This document shows positions 62,638 through 64,000 of a stretch of DNA of 64,000 nucleotides, piece after piece. A model generated the notes under the pieces. The model did not search any database. It saw only the letters and a list, made by a program, of their open reading frames with translations, and had not been told where the DNA came from. Numbering within the stretch: position 1 is the stretch's first letter; every line of letters begins with the position of its first letter. The DNA lies in assembly GCF_937616625.2 (NCBI RefSeq), contig NC_065577.1, forward strand, positions 8,287,001 to 8,351,000. The letters are read 5' to 3'. A program made the position numbers and the translations under genes. Source of the stretch: Mercurialis annua. Its lineage: Eukaryota; Streptophyta; Magnoliopsida; Malpighiales; Euphorbiaceae.

Positions 62638-63746
62638 AAAAAATAAAATTTTAGACGTTCTTGGAGATATTACCTAAAGTTTGACGGAATGAAATATAAT
62701 TAAAATTTTAAAAAAATAATTTAAAACAAATACGGGATATTACAGAAGTGGATGCGGAATTCAACTTCGAGCCTGTGCAGGCTTGCGTTATTGGAGAATC
62801 AAAGTGATTTTAAGTGTTTTCAAGAATGGATTCAAGTGCGGTTTGCGTGTCGTGTGTGTGCAAATATTCGGCCTAGAGTTTGCTAAGGGTGTTTTAATTT
62901 TTGGTCTATGCCTTTTACCTTTCTGGTCTGGCCTCTGACTCAGCTGACTAACAGCAGTATTTATAGGGGAATGGTATGACTTAGGGTTTTCTAGAATCTT
63001 CTAGAATATTCTAAAATATTCTAGGGTGAAAGTGTGTGAAGTGATAGGTCTTATGGAATTAGGATTAGCTAAAACACTATTAAATCAATTAAATTCGGAT
63101 TTAGACTTGCTAATTAGGTAAAAGAGTGTTAAAAGTGCATTTTGATGCCCGAAAGTGTTAAAAAGGTTCCTTGGGCCCTATAGGTTTGGTCATGGTCAAT
63201 TTCAGTCCATCAAACTTGCAAATTAGCCCATAAACTTCTAAGATATTGCAATTACTCCAATTTCTAAACTTAGATTACAATTTTTTTGGATTTTTATGTG
63301 CTATTTACATCTAATTACGTTTTAATGCTCCAAGTTCACAATCGTGCACAGACTACGTCTGCTTAGATTCCAGCAAGCAAATCGAAAGCTCGTCCGGACG
63401 GATTTCTCTGGAAATTATCATTGGATGCTTCAGTTCCTTATCAGTTTTTACCTGTCCGGAAAATAGGTGTCTACAATTGTAAATGATAATTAGCAGTTAA
63501 TGAAAACACTTCGAAAACTTAGCATTTCTAAAATAGATCAGCGCTATCGGCATATTTCTGTAATTTTTCCATTATTTTTGTTTAATTTTATGGTCTTTAA
63601 AATTAAATTTTTGTTTACATATTATGTAGGATGGTCATTTGATGACCGTTTTGCAGTACAATTATTTAATTTTGGTAATGACTCACTCGTTATTAATGGG
63701 GAGTTTATCTTTGTAATGTTAATTTTTGTTATGTCATCTAATAAAG
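62638..63746. other. Unassigned, possibly LTR-derived sequence
   Basis: No gene. The minus strand from 62744 starts TGTAATATCCCGTATTTG, resembling a gypsy LTR start, but only about 100 bp remain and no polypurine tract adjoins it. 62990-63025 has a 'tctagaata' triple repeat. The end 'aggtgtctacaattg' at 63466 is like some LTR ends, unproven. Confidence 0.3.
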
Positions 63747-64000
63747 TGTCACGACCCAAATTATTGAGCCGAGACTGGCGCTAGGGAATGGGAGTGGTAG
63801 CTCCGAAACCCGTAGCAAGCCTAAAACCACTAATAATTTTTCGCATTTAAAAGTACAATATAATATATGAAACATTTTCGGAATAACTCTTTTAAATAAT
63901 ATACATATAAATATTGAAATACTATAATAGAGTTTACATTCAAAACAACTATTTGAAATCAATTTACTAATCCTATACTGACACCTACTGACTACTGCAG
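63747..64000 (-). repeat. Gypsy-type LTR 3' end, reverse orientation, cut by the window edge
   Basis: Reads TGTCACGACCCAAATTATTG from 63747. This is the reverse complement of the LTR terminus seen at 1200, 21664 and 35444, followed by the shared 'gagactggcgctagg' block. No primer site lies beyond the terminus (below 63747), so it is a 3' LTR, a solo LTR or a fragment. Confidence 0.78.

Noticed and set aside
63500..63784. 94-codon frame near the window end
   Set aside because: No domain, AT-driven composition, and it runs into a reverse LTR.

Overview
This is nuclear DNA of a flowering plant, most likely a eudicot. It is AT-rich, its genes have GT-AG introns, and most of the window is transposable-element sequence of plant-typical families: Ty3/gypsy LTR elements, Mutator-like elements, hAT-like and Stowaway MITEs, Helitrons, LINEs and a SINE-like retroposon. 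I see three host genes that look intact, all on the + strand: a WRKY group IIb transcription factor (13424-15752, 5 exons, 478 aa), a pinin/SDK/memA splicing-associated protein (43438-48869, 10 exons, 685 aa, with five near-identical 65-residue repeats in the last exon), and an NDR1/HIN1-like LEA_2 membrane protein (54447-58823, 2 exons, 262 aa).

Layout. 1-6600 holds an LTR fragment, a dead MULE transposase split by a solo LTR with perfect ATGGG target duplications, and a decayed element carrying a plant mobile domain on + and an OTU-like exon on -. 6600-13400 is AT-rich with MULE-type inverted-repeat elements and a minus-strand SINE-like retroposon. The WRKY gene follows. 16-20.1 kb holds MITEs, including two hAT-like elements. 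20.9-35.4 kb is a pol-less gypsy element (LARD-like, tRNA-iMet primer site) whose 3' LTR was split by a younger, gag-remnant-only Athila/Tat-like element (26845-33943, tRNA-Asp primer site, CACGA target duplication). 35.4-43.2 kb holds MULE and Helitron elements, ending 245 bp before the pinin start codon. 50.8-54.2 kb holds a LINE with a 5' inversion and three MULE-type elements with perfect 9-bp target duplications, the last one about 240 bp before the LEA_2 start codon. 59.5-62.6 kb holds a 615-bp tandem duplication and a LINE reverse-transcriptase relic. A reverse LTR end closes the window.

The most unusual pattern is a set of clusters of short GC-rich palindromes inside otherwise unrelated transposable elements. 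Each cluster has its own core sequence. Two homologous LTRs carry entirely different palindrome motifs at the same aligned position, and the nested retrotransposon inserted exactly inside one of these palindromes. The host genes show no operon-like relation; they are independent genes separated by transposons.
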